A stretch of DNA of 64,000 nt. Origin: Pseudoneurospora amorphoporcata. Taxonomy: Eukaryota; Ascomycota; Sordariomycetes; Sordariales; Sordariaceae. The DNA is taken from contig MU859229.1 in the NCBI GenBank assembly GCA_033297205.1, forward strand, positions 1-64,000, read 5' to 3'. Below, one piece after another: positions 1 through 10,095 of this stretch. A program made the position numbers and the translations under genes. Under the pieces are notes generated by a model. That model ran no database searches, was not told where the DNA came from, and saw only the letters and a program-made list of their open reading frames with translations. Every line of letters starts with the position of its first letter. Positions within the stretch are counted from its first letter, which is position 1.

Positions 1-3
1 TAA

Positions 4-537
4 GTTAGCAAAGCCAAGAATATAGTAGCGAAGCCAAGAACGGTGGCGAGGCTGAGAACGCAATGGCCAAGCCCTGTTATTCTAACACATTCTGTAGAAA
101 CTAAGTTCCCCAGTGACCAGCCTACTATACTACAGGGTAGTACAGGGCAGTTACAAGGCACAGTACTAGCCACACGTTAACAGAAAATTATATGTACGCA
201 AGCCTTATCTAATTTGTAGGATCTATATAAGTTAGGGTACGATTAGGAAGGTGGCTCAATTCAATAAACCCGCCAAACCCGCCTTACTAAGTTACATAGG
301 TTAAATAATCTAACTTGTAATAATACTAGCAATATTATTTTAGTATTAAATAACTTAGAACAAGACTACGAGTTCTACAACTTTACGCCCCCGCCGCTAG
401 AGGATAAAGTGAATAACACTTGTAATTTATTGCGCAATAGAGTCTACTATAAGCCTAGGTTCTTAAGTTCTAATCGAATTCGCCTGCCCAAATATCTCAG
501 GTTTTTATGCTTCGTAGTGTTAGTAGGGACGTTTTAA
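4..537 (+). pseudogene. Decayed open frame with in-frame TAG/TAA stops
   Basis: One reading frame stays coding-like for about 178 codons. It is interrupted by stops at 178 (TAA), 217 (TAG), 244 (TAG) and 265 (TAA) and ends at 535. The last open piece (268-537, 89 codons, no ATG) contains the stretch DYEFYNFTPPPLEDK, which looks like former protein rather than random translation. All internal stops are TAG or TAA, which is what C-to-T change of CAG/CAA codons (the CpA target of repeat-induced point mutation, RIP) would give, and the region is AT-rich. I do not recognise the protein. A mobile-element or gene relic is an inference. The start may lie outside the window. Confidence 0.3.
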
Positions 538-1110
538 TCGCGAGAAGGGCGGCCCCCAATCCATCGTCCTGCGAGCGTAGCTGAAGGATGTTGCAGTAAG
601 GGCAAAGGGAATAATGTTTGAGTATTTCTAATCGTCGGCCCGGATTTTGTATCGGCTGTCGATGCACTGAAGTTGAAAGATGTAGCTTCACTCAAGTGTG
701 CGACGGTGTTGAATGGGCACAATAGGTATAAACGTCCACTCCAAGTTAGTCAAGTTTACCTAAGAAGCTTGTAAAAAAAAGAGATATCTAGTCACCGTGT
801 GCTCCCATAGAACTATGGTATCGAAGCCTAATTTAGAATTAACTTTCAATGTGCTAGCCTGGCTCATAGCCTTAGCCGCGCTTGGCGTGAGTGATAGGAT
901 GAAAACGCTTCTGGAAACGCTAGCGTTTCTACACCCTTGCCGGGGTATGAAAGGTTGATTTTTGACTTTTGCCGCAGCGTAGCATTTACAGAAAAGTGCC
1001 CAGCCGCTAACCTCTGTTCTCCTACTTTCTGTAGGATCGACGTACTCGCCCTAACATTCATATCCCGGTAGAGGTGTAGCTGAGCCATCAAAACCCCTAT
1101 TAAAAACTAC
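538..1110. other. AT-rich stretch without a recognisable gene
   Basis: Only short ORFs (under 80 codons) on the minus strand with no recognisable motifs. It lies between a decayed frame and a 5S pseudogene and is probably relic DNA. Confidence 0.4.
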
Positions 1111-1204
1111 AAAAAAAAACTCCCATAGATAATCTTCCGATTGGTAGCTTATCTATGGGAGAGCGGACGGGATCCCGAGTTTTCTACCATCTATGGTCGT
1201 ATGT
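1111..1204 (-). pseudogene. 3'-truncated 5S rRNA pseudogene with hairpin and T9 run
   Basis: Read on the minus strand from 1204, the sequence starts ACATACGACCATAG and continues through GAAAACTCGGGATCCCGTCC and GCTCTCCC to ATAAGC and ATCGG. This is the conserved 5' half to two-thirds of a filamentous-ascomycete 5S rRNA (about 74 nt). The normal 3' part (the GGGTGACC loop-E/helix region and the 3' strand of helix I ending in TTGTATGT) is missing. The sequence instead turns into a 13-nt exact inverted copy of its own positions 43-55 (plus 1120-1132 against 1149-1161), followed by nine T (plus 1111-1119). Helix I cannot form, so it cannot make a working 5S rRNA. Neurospora-type genomes carry scattered 5S genes and pseudogenes, which fits. 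Calling the T9 run a Pol III stop is inference. Confidence 0.7.
1120..1161. repeat. Perfect 13-bp inverted repeat (hairpin)
   Basis: CTCCCATAGATAA at 1120-1132 pairs exactly with TTATCTATGGGAG at 1149-1161 across a 16-nt loop. It lies inside the 5S pseudogene: one arm is ordinary 5S sequence and the other replaces the lost 5S 3' end. On the minus strand the hairpin runs directly into T9. Confidence 0.9.
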
Positions 1205-2866
1205 GCTGTAATGCTTTCCGAAGTGAACTTATAACTGCCTGAGCGGCTCACAAAAAGGTTGAATGCGGGCTCTGTTGTTGTGTTGCTGTGATGGATCTCG
1301 GGAAGCACGGATGAGAGCAGCTATAGGATGTGGTTGAGGCCTCGTCTTCGTGATACATGTAAGGGGATTACGAAGTACTCCAAGAATGCGAATGCGAGCG
1401 TAAAGTGATGATACTGCTTTTACTTCCGCTGCTGCAAAGAAATGCAGGAACCGGGTGAGCTTCACTCGGTCGTTGGTTTTGTATCCTGGACCGGAGATTC
1501 TGCGCCTCGGAGGCAATATAGACTTGCATGATGACTGCCTTGGCCTTGCTTGTACGAGGGAATCCCTCCATGGGATTTTGGCTTCGAGCCTTGACTTGAC
1601 TCCCTGTATAGGTAGTTGAGCTTCTCTAGGCTCAGCTCCTTCCGAGAAACGGAACGGACTAGAAGGTATTGTGTTGGGTAACGAGCGTCTTGACATCGAG
1701 CTGTGATCAACGGAAAAGCTCTTTTCACGAAAAACTCGGAATCATCCCAAACGGTTCTCTGATCTGCGCACTTGCATAAACTTCCGGATCTCCTACCCTT
1801 CATGTTTCCATAAGCGTCCCGCCGAAAAATACCCAAAGTTTCGGTCGGGAGTATCCGTTTTGATCACGCGTGTATATGTAAGATGCAGATCATTCTTACC
1901 TAATATCCTAATGTCCATCATGTCCAGGCAGCCAGGCCCATGTCTGCGGTCGGGTTTAACTTTTAAACTTTTCCAGTTCCAAGATACGGGATCAAGAATG
2001 GATCTGAGAGAGCACATGTCATCTGTCGTTTGAGGGATGGTGATTATCGGTTCGGTTCGGTCTGATAATATCTTGTAGGGCCGATGAGAATGTCCAATGA
2101 GCTGAAGTGTCGAGTTGGTTAGATGGTTGGACCGTCGTTTTCGAGGTCATGGTGGGTTTCATTTCTTCCTTTGTATAGGAGATTCCGGTCAGGACGTTGA
2201 TACCCAAGCAAAGGCGTTCCGAATGACCGGTATTGTAAGGGGCGAATCAAAGAGGGGGATTCGAGGGGTCTGCCGTGGAGTGAAGTTGGTGTTGGTGTTG
2301 TTCAGGTTGGTGGAACCAAGCTTGGGTTGTGTGGTTTCTGGTCTATGAATACAGATATCAGATACATATGATGGAAAATTCAAACGAGCTTCAGAAGACT
2401 TGGGGCAATTTTGAGAGTTCGGAAAACTGAAAGTGTCAGAGTCAGAAAAAGATGAACGAGGGGAAAAGAGAAGAGGGAGAGGCAAACAAGAAAATGATCG
2501 ACGTCAAAAGCGTAAAAGTATTACGGGGTTACCGCTATACAGCCAAATATGCATCTAAACAGCACGTGCCGCACCGTAGCGTCTCTGGAGCAACCACCCC
2601 ACCATGACATGGGTTTCAATCAACCATCCATCACCTTAACCCATCCAAAAGTTGCGACAAAGTGTAACGACGCGTCTGGACACGCGCCGACAAGCCACCC
2701 TTTTGGAACACCCCTCAACATCCTTACGAGATACCCGTTGTCATCTTTTACGCGACATCCACGACGACAAACAAAAATCTCCGAAACCATCGAGCGAACT
2801 ACGAACCACGAGCCCATCGCGAGTCCTTTGGTGCCCAGCATACCTACCCTACCACAGCCATCCAAA
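1205..2866. other. Intergenic; no supported gene
   Basis: Overlapping minus-strand ORFs of 155 and 124 codons (1229-1696, 1462-1836) have no recognisable motif and mutually exclusive frames. They are not annotated as genes. The distal part (about 2500-2866) is the presumed promoter and 5' UTR of nuf2. Confidence 0.4.
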
Positions 2867-4334
2867 ATGGCCTTCAACCCACGAATGTCCATCCTGCCTC
2901 CGCAGCCGCAACAATCGCGGCAGCGCAAAAAGGAGGAGGAGGCTGCGTACGCCAACATGCGCCTGCCCGACCGCGAAATCGTCGGCTGCATCAACGAGCT
3001 CGGCATCCCCTTCACGCTGGCCGACCTGCAGAAGCCCAACCCGATCCAGGTGCAGATGATCTTTGAGTGGTTCGGCGAGCTGCTGATGAACAAAACGCGC
3101 CAGACGGTCGACCCCGCGATGCGCGCGGCCGCCGAGGACGTGTGCGGCCCGGAGCTGGGCGAGGCCATGATGCCGTCGGATACACGAAATTTGCTGGGGT
3201 TTTACGTCTCGCTGAGGCGGCTGATGCTGGATTGCGGAGTGAATGATTTCAGCTTCAATGATCTCTACAAGCCGACGCATGATCGGCTCGTCAGGATGCT
3301 GAGCTATGTCATCAACTTTGTCCGGTTCCGCGAGAGCCAGACGAGCGTGATTGATGAGCATTGCAACAAGGCCGAGCAGACCAAGGCGCGCATCGAGCAG
3401 CTGTATGTGGAGAACCAGAACATGGAGGCGCAGCTGGAGGAGATGAGGCACAATCGCAGGGCGATGGAGGTGCTGGTGCAGGAGAAGACTGTGCGCAATG
3501 AGGAGCTCAAGAAGCGGCTGCTGGAGCTAAGGCGAAGCCAGGAGAAGGTGGCTGCGAGGCTGGAGGAGGCCAAGACCAAGAAGGGAGAGCTGGCGGCCGA
3601 GTTGGAGGAGAAGACAGCTACCAAGATTGCGCTCAAGCAGGAGAGCGCGAAACTCCGGCCTTATGTGCTGCAGAGCCCGTCGGCGTTACAGGCTAGCCTG
3701 GCTGAGCTGAGCAACACGTTGAACAATGACAAGGCACATATTGATGCGTTGGATAGGCGGTCAAGAGCTCTCCAGACGTCAACGGACTCGTTCAGCGTGG
3801 TGGCGTCGGACGTGGCATCGTGCATCAAGCTGCTAGAGGAGATTGCGACCGAGCTGGCCAAGGAAGAGGAGGAAAACGTTAAGAACGCAAGGCAAAGAGA
3901 CGCGCTTACGGAGCGGGGAGCGAACGTCAGGGAGGTGGAGCGCACAGAGGCGCTGCTCAAGAGGCAATTGGCCAAGTGGGCCGATCGCACGGCGCAGTTG
4001 CGGACGCAGAGCCAGGAGAAGGCGCAGAAGGCCAAGGAGAAGATGGAGGAGTTGAGGGCGGTGCATAGGAAGTTGACGGAGGAGAGGTCGGAGAAGGGCA
4101 AGGATATCGAGAGGAGGAAGGTGAGGATCGAGCAGACGGAGAAGAAGGTATGTTTTTCCCTGTGCTGGACAAGAAGAGAAGACGAAAAATGCTAACCAGA
4201 GAGGTCTTGTCTTCAACTAGATGCTCGACTTGAAAGAGAATATCGAGAACGAAGTCCACGCCGCCCACGACGAGTACCTCAAGATGGAGGCACACATCAA
4301 GCTGTACATTACCGAGATGGAACAGGCCATCTGA
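2867..4334 (+). CDS. nuf2: Kinetochore protein Nuf2 (NDC80 complex)
   Basis: Nuf2 pairs with Ndc80 in the NDC80 complex, which joins kinetochores to spindle microtubules. Two exons, 2867-4147 and 4221-4334, give 464 residues, the usual fungal Nuf2 length. The 73-nt intron has donor GTATGT, branch GCTAAC and acceptor CAACTAG. The N-terminal third carries the Nuf2 calponin-homology fold ([19 protein letters not shown], then [15 protein letters not shown]). From about residue 160 the protein is almost all heptad coiled coil, continuing into exon 2 and ending in MEQAI. The frame is open upstream to 2549, but the ATG at 2867 (context CCAAAATGG) starts the conserved [13 protein letters not shown] segment, and the upstream 106 codons look like 5' UTR. 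No damage is seen. Confidence 0.93.
4148..4220 (+). other. nuf2 intron
   Basis: Spliceosomal intron of 73 nt: donor GTATGT, branch-site GCTAAC at about 4190, acceptor TAG at 4218-4220. Skipping it would end the protein after a short non-conserved tail. Confidence 0.85.
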
Positions 4335-4651
4335 GCGAGCGTCTTGTTGGTTGATACGTTTTGATACCCTTTGTTCGCACACTTGTTCTTGTTTAAAGTG
4401 CAGTATACCGCACCGCGTTGGGTTCACGGCGGAGTAGTCAAGTTTTGTTTGGCGTATGAGGAGCTTCTTGGAGCATGCATGGATACCATGGAAGGGCGTT
4501 TTGGTTTTATATCCCGGTTGGTTGGGAAGGTTTGGTATGGTAGCTTTTCCCTTTTATTCTTCGGAAGGCATAACTCGTTTCCACCGTTGCTGTGTGTACT
4601 GTCCCCTCTCGCCCTCACATCCCCCCCTTTTTCCCATGACCAAAACCACCA
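4335..4651. other. Convergent intergenic region
   Basis: A 3' to 3' spacer between nuf2 and the minus-strand gene ending at 4652. No gene is seen, and it presumably contains both 3' UTRs. Confidence 0.5.
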
Positions 4652-5806
4652 TCACCTCCTCAAACTATCCCTCTTCTTCCTCTCCCTCTCCCTCTCCCTC
4701 TCCCTCTCCCTCTCCCTCTCCCTCTCCCTCTCCCTCTCCCTCTCCCTCTCCCTCTCCCTCTCCCTCTCCCTCTCCCACTCTCCAACCCCAAACCGAAACC
4801 ACCGACCCAACACCCTTCTCACATCCACCGTCTTCCCAGCAACACTTCTTTCCAGCAAATCCCCAGCCCCAACACCCCTCAAAGCACTCCCGTTCACAAC
4901 CGGCATCTTCTCACCAAGTGAACCATCCATACCCTTCACAACCCCAGCCTCATGATCAACAACAGGCTCAACAACCCCAACCCCCAACCCAACCCTCCTC
5001 CCGGCCTCCAGCAACACAGCAACGCTGTTATTCAAGCCTTGGACGCTCCACTCGCTTGAATCTCGGTGTAGGGATAGGAAGCCGTAGACTAATAACTGTT
5101 GTTGAGGTCGAGTTTGTGGATGTGACTGGTTTGGTGGGGAGTCATAGGTCGATGGAGGGGCAGAGACCTTGTTGCTAGTACTAGTATTGGTCTCGAAAAC
5201 AGAGAGAAAGGCGCGCAGGTGGGACACGGTGGGGGTGAAGACTGTGCGGATGTGTCGTGCGACGGCGATTTGGTAGAGGGGGGAGGCGAGGAGTTGGGAG
5301 GCCCAGGGGTTGGAGGTTATTTTGGTCGCTTTGGCGGGTTCATCTGGTATTGACTGCGCCTTATCTGATGATTGTTGTTGACTTGGCTGTGGAGGTTGTG
5401 ATTGTGGCTCTTGGGCTTCCTCTCGATCATTTTTCGCTGTGTCGCTATGTATGTGTTCGTCTTGTTCAGCTTGAAGGGAGGTCTTTTTCTCTCCTTGTCC
5501 TTGTGCCTGTTGTTGTTGCTGTTGTCCTTGTTGTCGGCCCTGGGGCTTCTCGTCTTCTTGGCTTCGTTTAATATCCCTAGCCAACGCCATCGAAAACTCC
5601 AGCCGGCTAGAGCAGACAATCAAAGTGGTAGGATGACTGCAGTGGTGGAGGATGTACCACAGCAGCTCAGAGGGGAGTGCGGGCGAGTAGAAGAGAGGCT
5701 GAGAACCAGACTGAGACTGAGGCTGGGACTGAGAGGCGTCCATCATCTCACATTCGATGTTTGATTTCTGGGTAACTCCCAAGACAGAATAAGCCTCGTG
5801 GGTCAT
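4652..5806 (-). CDS. Conserved fungal protein of unknown function with Arg-Glu repeat tail
   Basis: A single exon of 384 codons. I do not recognise the family by name. Conserved-looking segments are LPSELLWYILHHCSHPTTL, then SPLYQIAVARHIRTVFTPTV followed by HLRAFLSVFET, then LLVYGFLSLHRDSSEWSVQG, and near the end DVRRVLGRWFRFG. Between them lie long Gln/Pro/Ser-rich linkers. The C-terminus is a run of alternating Arg-Glu encoded by a hexanucleotide microsatellite and ending KKRDSLRR. The start could be M1 (5806) or the MMDASQSQ pair about 20 residues in. It is transcribed convergently with nuf2 and shares a roughly 330-bp divergent promoter region with AP-3 beta. The repeat makes the C-terminal length likely to vary between strains. 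Confidence 0.6.
   Translation of the reverse strand: MTHEAYSVLGVTQKSNIECEMMDASQSQPQSQSGSQPLFYSPALPSELLWYILHHCSHPTTLIVCSSRLEFSMALARDIKRSQEDEKPQGRQQGQQQQQQAQGQGEKKTSLQAEQDEHIHSDTAKNDREEAQEPQSQPPQPSQQQSSDKAQSIPDEPAKATKITSNPWASQLLASPLYQIAVARHIRTVFTPTVSHLRAFLSVFETNTSTSNKVSAPPSTYDSPPNQSHPQTRPQQQLLVYGFLSLHRDSSEWSVQGLNNSVAVLLEAGRRVGLGVGVVEPVVDHEAGVVKGMDGSLGEKMPVVNGSALRGVGAGDLLERSVAGKTVDVRRVLGRWFRFGVGEWERERERERERERERERERERERERERERERERKKRDSLRR
4681..4776. repeat. (TCTCCC)16 hexanucleotide microsatellite
   Basis: Sixteen perfect copies of TCTCCC, preceded by a shorter imperfect CT-rich lead. On the minus strand it encodes alternating Arg-Glu at the end of the 4652-5806 protein. Because the unit is 6 nt, copy-number change would keep frame. 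Confidence 0.97.
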
Positions 5807-6133
5807 GACTCGCGGTTATGTGTGTCGAAGCCGTAAAGAGGAAAGATGAGGTGCCGTGGTGTGCTTCGTTACGTTCGGATGGAAGATGTAAGTGGAGGGT
5901 AGGTGAGAGATTTGGTGGTCAGCAAGGTACCTGCGTGGGACGCTGGGAGGGTCCTCAGCGACCGTCCGTGCATCACGTCAGTGCACAGCTCACCCCCACT
6001 GCTGGGCGCTCAGCGGGATTGTAAGGTACCTAACTTTGTCCACTCCAACTGATCATCACCAAATGGAACCCACACCCACACCCGCTCCCCGAACAAAGAA
6101 CCCAGTGTGCTGAACGACAGCCACTGCACCATC
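5807..6133. promoter_or_regulatory. Divergent promoter region
   Basis: About 330 bp separates the divergently transcribed 5806 gene and AP-3 beta. It includes GGTACCTAAC and repeated CCCACACCCA tracts. No specific factor site is claimed. Confidence 0.4.
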
Positions 6134-8742
6134 ATGGAATCAATAGCAAGGATCTCGTCGCTGCTAGAGAGCGGTAAGCTGGTCTCCTCCCTGCCGTATT
6201 GAGGTTATCACCATGTCCTTCCTCCTACTGACCAAGGCGCATGCATGTCTGTTCCAGCCCGAGAGCTCACCCTCGATGCCGCCTCGGCCGCCCGCAGCGT
6301 CCGTGGCTCCTCCAAACCCCTCGATCGCGTCCAGGTCAAGAAGCTCCTCGATAGCCGCAATGAACGAGAAGTGTTGGACGGTCTGCGTCGGGTCATCTCG
6401 GTACGCCTGACTAACCCCGGCCATGGTGATGGTCATGGGAGCCATCGCTAACAGCTTGGTCGCCTACCTTCTAGATGATGTACCGCTCGCAAAAGACACA
6501 CCCTCTCTTCTCCTCCGTCGTCAAGAACGTCGCCTCTCCGAATATCGAGATCAAGAAGCTGGTTTACATCTACCTGATTCACCATGCCGAGGAGGACCCC
6601 GACCTTGCCCTGCTCTCCATCAACACCATCCAGAAGTCCCTCTCCGATTCCAACCCCCAAGTGCGCGCCTTGGCTCTACGAACAATGTCCAACATACGGG
6701 TACCTGTTATCAGCCAGATTGTGTCGTTGGCAATCAAGAAGGGCGCTGGAGACATCAACCCCTACGTGCGCCGAGCCGCTGCCTTGGCAATCCCCAAGTG
6801 TTACAGACTCGACCCTTCCCAGATGCCCTCGCTCCTCGAATACCTATCGACACTCTTGGGCGACAAGCAATATTATGTGGCCGGTGCCGCCGTTACAGCC
6901 TTCCTCGAGATTTGCCCGGAAAGGCTGGACTTGATACACAAGCACTACAAGCAGTTGGTCAAGATGGTGGTGGACATGGATGAATGGAGCCAGCTTTCGA
7001 CACTGCGACTCATGACTGTTTACGCACGAAAATGCTTCCCTCGACGAACCCGAATCGTAAAAGCCCAGGACAAGGCGGCCGATCTGCAAGATTTCTACCA
7101 TGATAACGCCACCGCCAACACGAAGACTGGCTCCGGGGGCCAGGAGGTCGTTGTCTTGGATCATGATCTTGAGCTACTCCTTGACAGCATCAAGCCCCTC
7201 CTCCAGTCACGAAACTCTGGTGTTGTGGTGTCGGTAGCACGCTGCTACGATGCAGTAGGCACGCCCGAGTATGTCAAAACGGCCATCGGGCCATTGATAG
7301 CATTGCTACGAGGCGCCCAGGATATCCAACAGGTTGCGCTCTTCAACATCGTGTCCATCTGCCTTACAAGACCGGCCGATTTCGTGCGCTATGCCTCGCA
7401 TTTCCTTGTGCGTGCAACGGATACGCAGCCCATTTGGGAACTCAAGCTGGAGCTTTTGACTCTCATCTTCCCACACGCGCCGCTCCATGTCAAAAGCCTT
7501 ATTCTGAACGAGCTTGAGCACTTCAGCCGAGGAACCGACAAGGCGCTGGTTAGGGAAGCAGTCAGGGCCATTGGTCGCTGTGCGGTAACAGACACAACAG
7601 CTGCACCCAGATGCCTGCGGTTGCTTCTCAGTCAGATTTCTAGCTTGGACGGCACGCTGGCCGCAGAGAGCTTGACAGTGATACGACATCTCATCCAACA
7701 GGACCCGACCGCGCATGTCGCAACGGTAGTAAGATTGGCCAAGAACTTGGACTCGGCCACCGACTCACACGCTCGTGCTACCATCATCTGGCTAGTAGGC
7801 GAGTTCTCCGGCCTCAACGGAGAAGACAACATCGCCCCTGACGTGCTCCGAATTCTGCTCAAGGACTTCCCGTGTGAATCCGAAATTGCCAAACGACAAA
7901 TCATCCTGCTCGGCGCCAAAGTCTACCTGCACTACCTTAACCGACAGATCGAAGCGTCACAAACGGCCGACGGTGAACCAGGCCCCCCACCCAAGCTTCT
8001 CGAAGACGACAACCATCCGATCGCGAAGCTATGGAGCTATGTGCTCCTCCTAGCTCGTTACGATACCTCTTACGATCTCCGTGACCGCACCCGCCTCTAC
8101 AAAGCCCTGCTTGGCGTACCCCAGCTCGCGACCCTCATGCTTCTCGCACCCAAGCCTGCGCCTCAAGCGCAGAGTCCCTCGGAAATCAGACGCGGGTATA
8201 CCCTAGGTTCTTCAGCTCTCGTACTCGCCGACGCCGCTGGCGTCCACGGCGTCAGAGGCTATGAGGACTTGCCCGATTGGGTCGAGGAAGGCAAGCAGCC
8301 GGACTCGAGACTGAGAGAGACCGGTGTGCCTCCCGTGACGTACGGAGAGAAGCGAGTCGTGCCGGCTCTGGAGATTTTGGACGGTGGATCTTCTAGGTCG
8401 GCATCATCGAAGGCCAATGGCTTGGGAGAGGGAGTTGGGACTAAGACACTTGATGACTGGCTTGCGGAGGAGGAGGATATGGCTAAGAAGCCGGTGCCTG
8501 TGCCAGCGCCTGTGCAACGGCAGATTGTGGAGGAGAGTGAGGAGGAGGAAGAAGAAGAGGAGGAGGAGGAGGAGGAGGAGGAGGAGGAGGAGGAGGAGGA
8601 GGAGGAATCGACTGAGGAAGAGGAGGAAGAGGACGAAGAAGAGGATGAGGAAGACGAGGATGACGAAGAGGAGGAGAGCGAAGAGGAAGAAGAGGAATCT
8701 GATGATGACGATGCCGAAGACGCGAAGCTGATTGGGGCATGA
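6134..8742 (+). CDS. apl6: AP-3 adaptor complex subunit beta
   Basis: This is the large beta subunit of the AP-3 clathrin-type adaptor, which sorts cargo from Golgi/endosomes to the vacuole. Three exons (6134-6173, 6258-6400, 6475-8742) give about 816 residues. The first two supply the N-terminus (MESIARISSLLES, then VKKLLDSRNEREVLDGLRRV) and the third starts MMYRSQKTHPLFSSVVKNVA. Introns have donors GTAAGC and GTACGC, and the second has branch GCTAAC. Adaptin motifs are clear: KKLVYIYLIHHAEEDPDLAL, SLSDSNPQVRALALRTMSNI, and NPYVRRAAALAIPKCYRLDP. The C-terminal hinge is a very long Glu/Asp block (from about 8529 to 8727), as in other AP-3 beta hinges. No ear domain follows, and the protein ends DAEDAKLIGA. 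Confidence 0.93.
6174..6257 (+). other. AP-3 beta intron 1
   Basis: An 84-nt intron, donor GTAAGC, acceptor TTCCAG. It joins the 13-codon first exon to the conserved N-terminal helix in frame. Confidence 0.75.
6401..6474 (+). other. AP-3 beta intron 2
   Basis: A 74-nt intron, donor GTACGC, branch GCTAAC at about 6447, acceptor TTCTAG, directly before ATGATGTACCGC. Confidence 0.85.
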
Positions 8743-8958
8743 AACCCGACTGCCTAACGCCCAAGACGCAATGAATGGTCGATCAACGGAAAAGAATTAT
8801 TGATACCTGATCAGCGAATTACAAGTTATGTTGCTCCTATTCCTATCAAGAGTCGACAGTCATTGATGGTTTTCCCCGATTTCCCCTACAAATCCTCTTT
8901 TTCCGTCTAAAACAGCCTTGGTGGTCGGCTGAACTCTTCTGTCTTTCCACTTAAACAC

Positions 8959-9005
<47 letters not shown>

Positions 9006-9318
9006 AAAATAAAAATAAAAATAAAATAAAAAATTTCCGGAAAAATTGTCCCAATCTGAAAATCTGCCGTGCTATGTTACAATAAACCCAAAAGGCTCCG
9101 CTCCATGCCGACCGGCCATAGGACATGCAAACATCAGACGCAACGAATACGACGAATACACCGAACACGAAGATAAGGAAGGCGAAGGAAGGAAGAGAGA
9201 CCGCTGGGGCTTGAGATCGACATACGACAACGGACCTTCAACTGACACTTAGGTTTAATGTTTAGGGAGTGCGAGACGAGGCTCACATTACCACATGGCC
9301 CCAATCCAGAAAGCCGGT
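8743..9318. other. Intergenic with long poly(A) tract
   Basis: A 3' to 3' spacer between AP-3 beta and the minus-strand RGRRSG-tail gene. It holds a 44-nt A run and an (AAAAAT)-type tail. No gene is seen. Confidence 0.5.
8960..9036. repeat. Poly(A)44 followed by AAAAAT repeats
   Basis: 44 consecutive A (8960-9003), then interspersed T every 4-6 bases. It looks like a mononucleotide tract decaying into a short tandem repeat. It could also be the tail of an old retro-inserted sequence, but no element body is visible next to it. Confidence 0.9.
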
Positions 9319-9909
9319 CTAGTCGTCGACGGGATTGCCGTCTCCTCCGGCCGCCGGTGCCGGTGAAGGAAATCGAGAGGAAGAGGGCCTTGGCCCCTCA
9401 CTCCTACGTCCTCGCTCTCTCAGATCGGCTTGTATCTCCTCTGGCGAGAAGATCTCTTCCGACCCCTCCTCCTCATCGGAAGAGAAGGCCCCGAGGCCCC
9501 GGAGGACTCGGAAGAGGCGTGCCCGAGCTGGTGCGGCACGGGCTAGGAGTGGGTATCGGAGGGGGGCTAGGAGCATTGTTCCTTCCGCGCCCCTGCCCCA
9601 TCATCAGAGTCCATCCATAAGTGATGTGGGGGCGAGAAGAAAGAGGATGACGAAGAGGACGACCTGGAGGAGAACGTGGAAGAGGACGTAGAAGAGGATG
9701 GCTACACAGAGAATCACGAGTGGGAAAAGGTGTTTGAGGCGGCCCCAGCTCGAGCTTGTCGTGTCCGAGTCCTTGGCGATATTACTGGTGGTGGTGGTGG
9801 TAGGGCCTGTGATGGTGTGGTTGTGGGTCGTCACGGTGTTGTGGAAGGTGCTGTTGCTGTGGATGTTGTTGGTAGTGGTGGGAGTCGGAGTCGGGGTGGT
9901 GGCAGGCAT
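9319..9909 (-). CDS. Putative small membrane protein, RGRRSG-tail family member A
   Basis: Orphan gene. The N-terminal ORF (from 9909) is Thr/Asn-rich, then strongly hydrophobic (HLFPLVILCVAILFYVLFHV), suggesting one membrane span. It meets a TGA at 9604-9606, yet the same frame reopens at once and runs to 9319. That second part carries an acidic stretch (SSDEEEGSEE) and the tail SPEEIQADLRERGRRSEG followed by SSSRFPSPAPA, shared with two neighbouring genes. The shared tail differs mostly at synonymous sites, so it is translated or was until recently. The stop must be removed by an intron, read through, or be a nonsense mutation; I found no convincing donor/acceptor pair that also keeps the frame. 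The N-terminal half alone would be a 101-aa protein. Confidence 0.45.
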
Positions 9910-10095
9910 GATGGTGGTTGTTGCTGTTAGCTTTGGGGTGGGTGACCTTGGCTGGAGACATGATCGGAGCTATGTAATCTGTTGGTGACTAGAATTGTCT
10001 TGATGGAGAAGGTTGGGTGGTTGAGCATTTAACGTGTGGGTATAGGGTAGGGAGCTTTGGGGGCTAAAGAGGGTACCCAACTGCTACCTACCTAC

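Noticed and set aside
1229..1836. Two overlapping minus-strand ORFs of 155 and 124 codons
   Set aside because: Mutually exclusive frames, no motif, no plausible introns joining them.
8384..8731. Poly-Arg plus-strand ORF
   Set aside because: Frame-shifted shadow of the AP-3 beta Glu-rich hinge.
8960..9036. Poly(A)44 as tail of a retroposed gene or LINE
   Set aside because: No element body, reverse transcriptase fragment or target duplication is visible beside it.
9335..9691. Arg-rich plus-strand ORF (118 codons)
   Set aside because: A shadow of the conserved minus-strand tail gene A.
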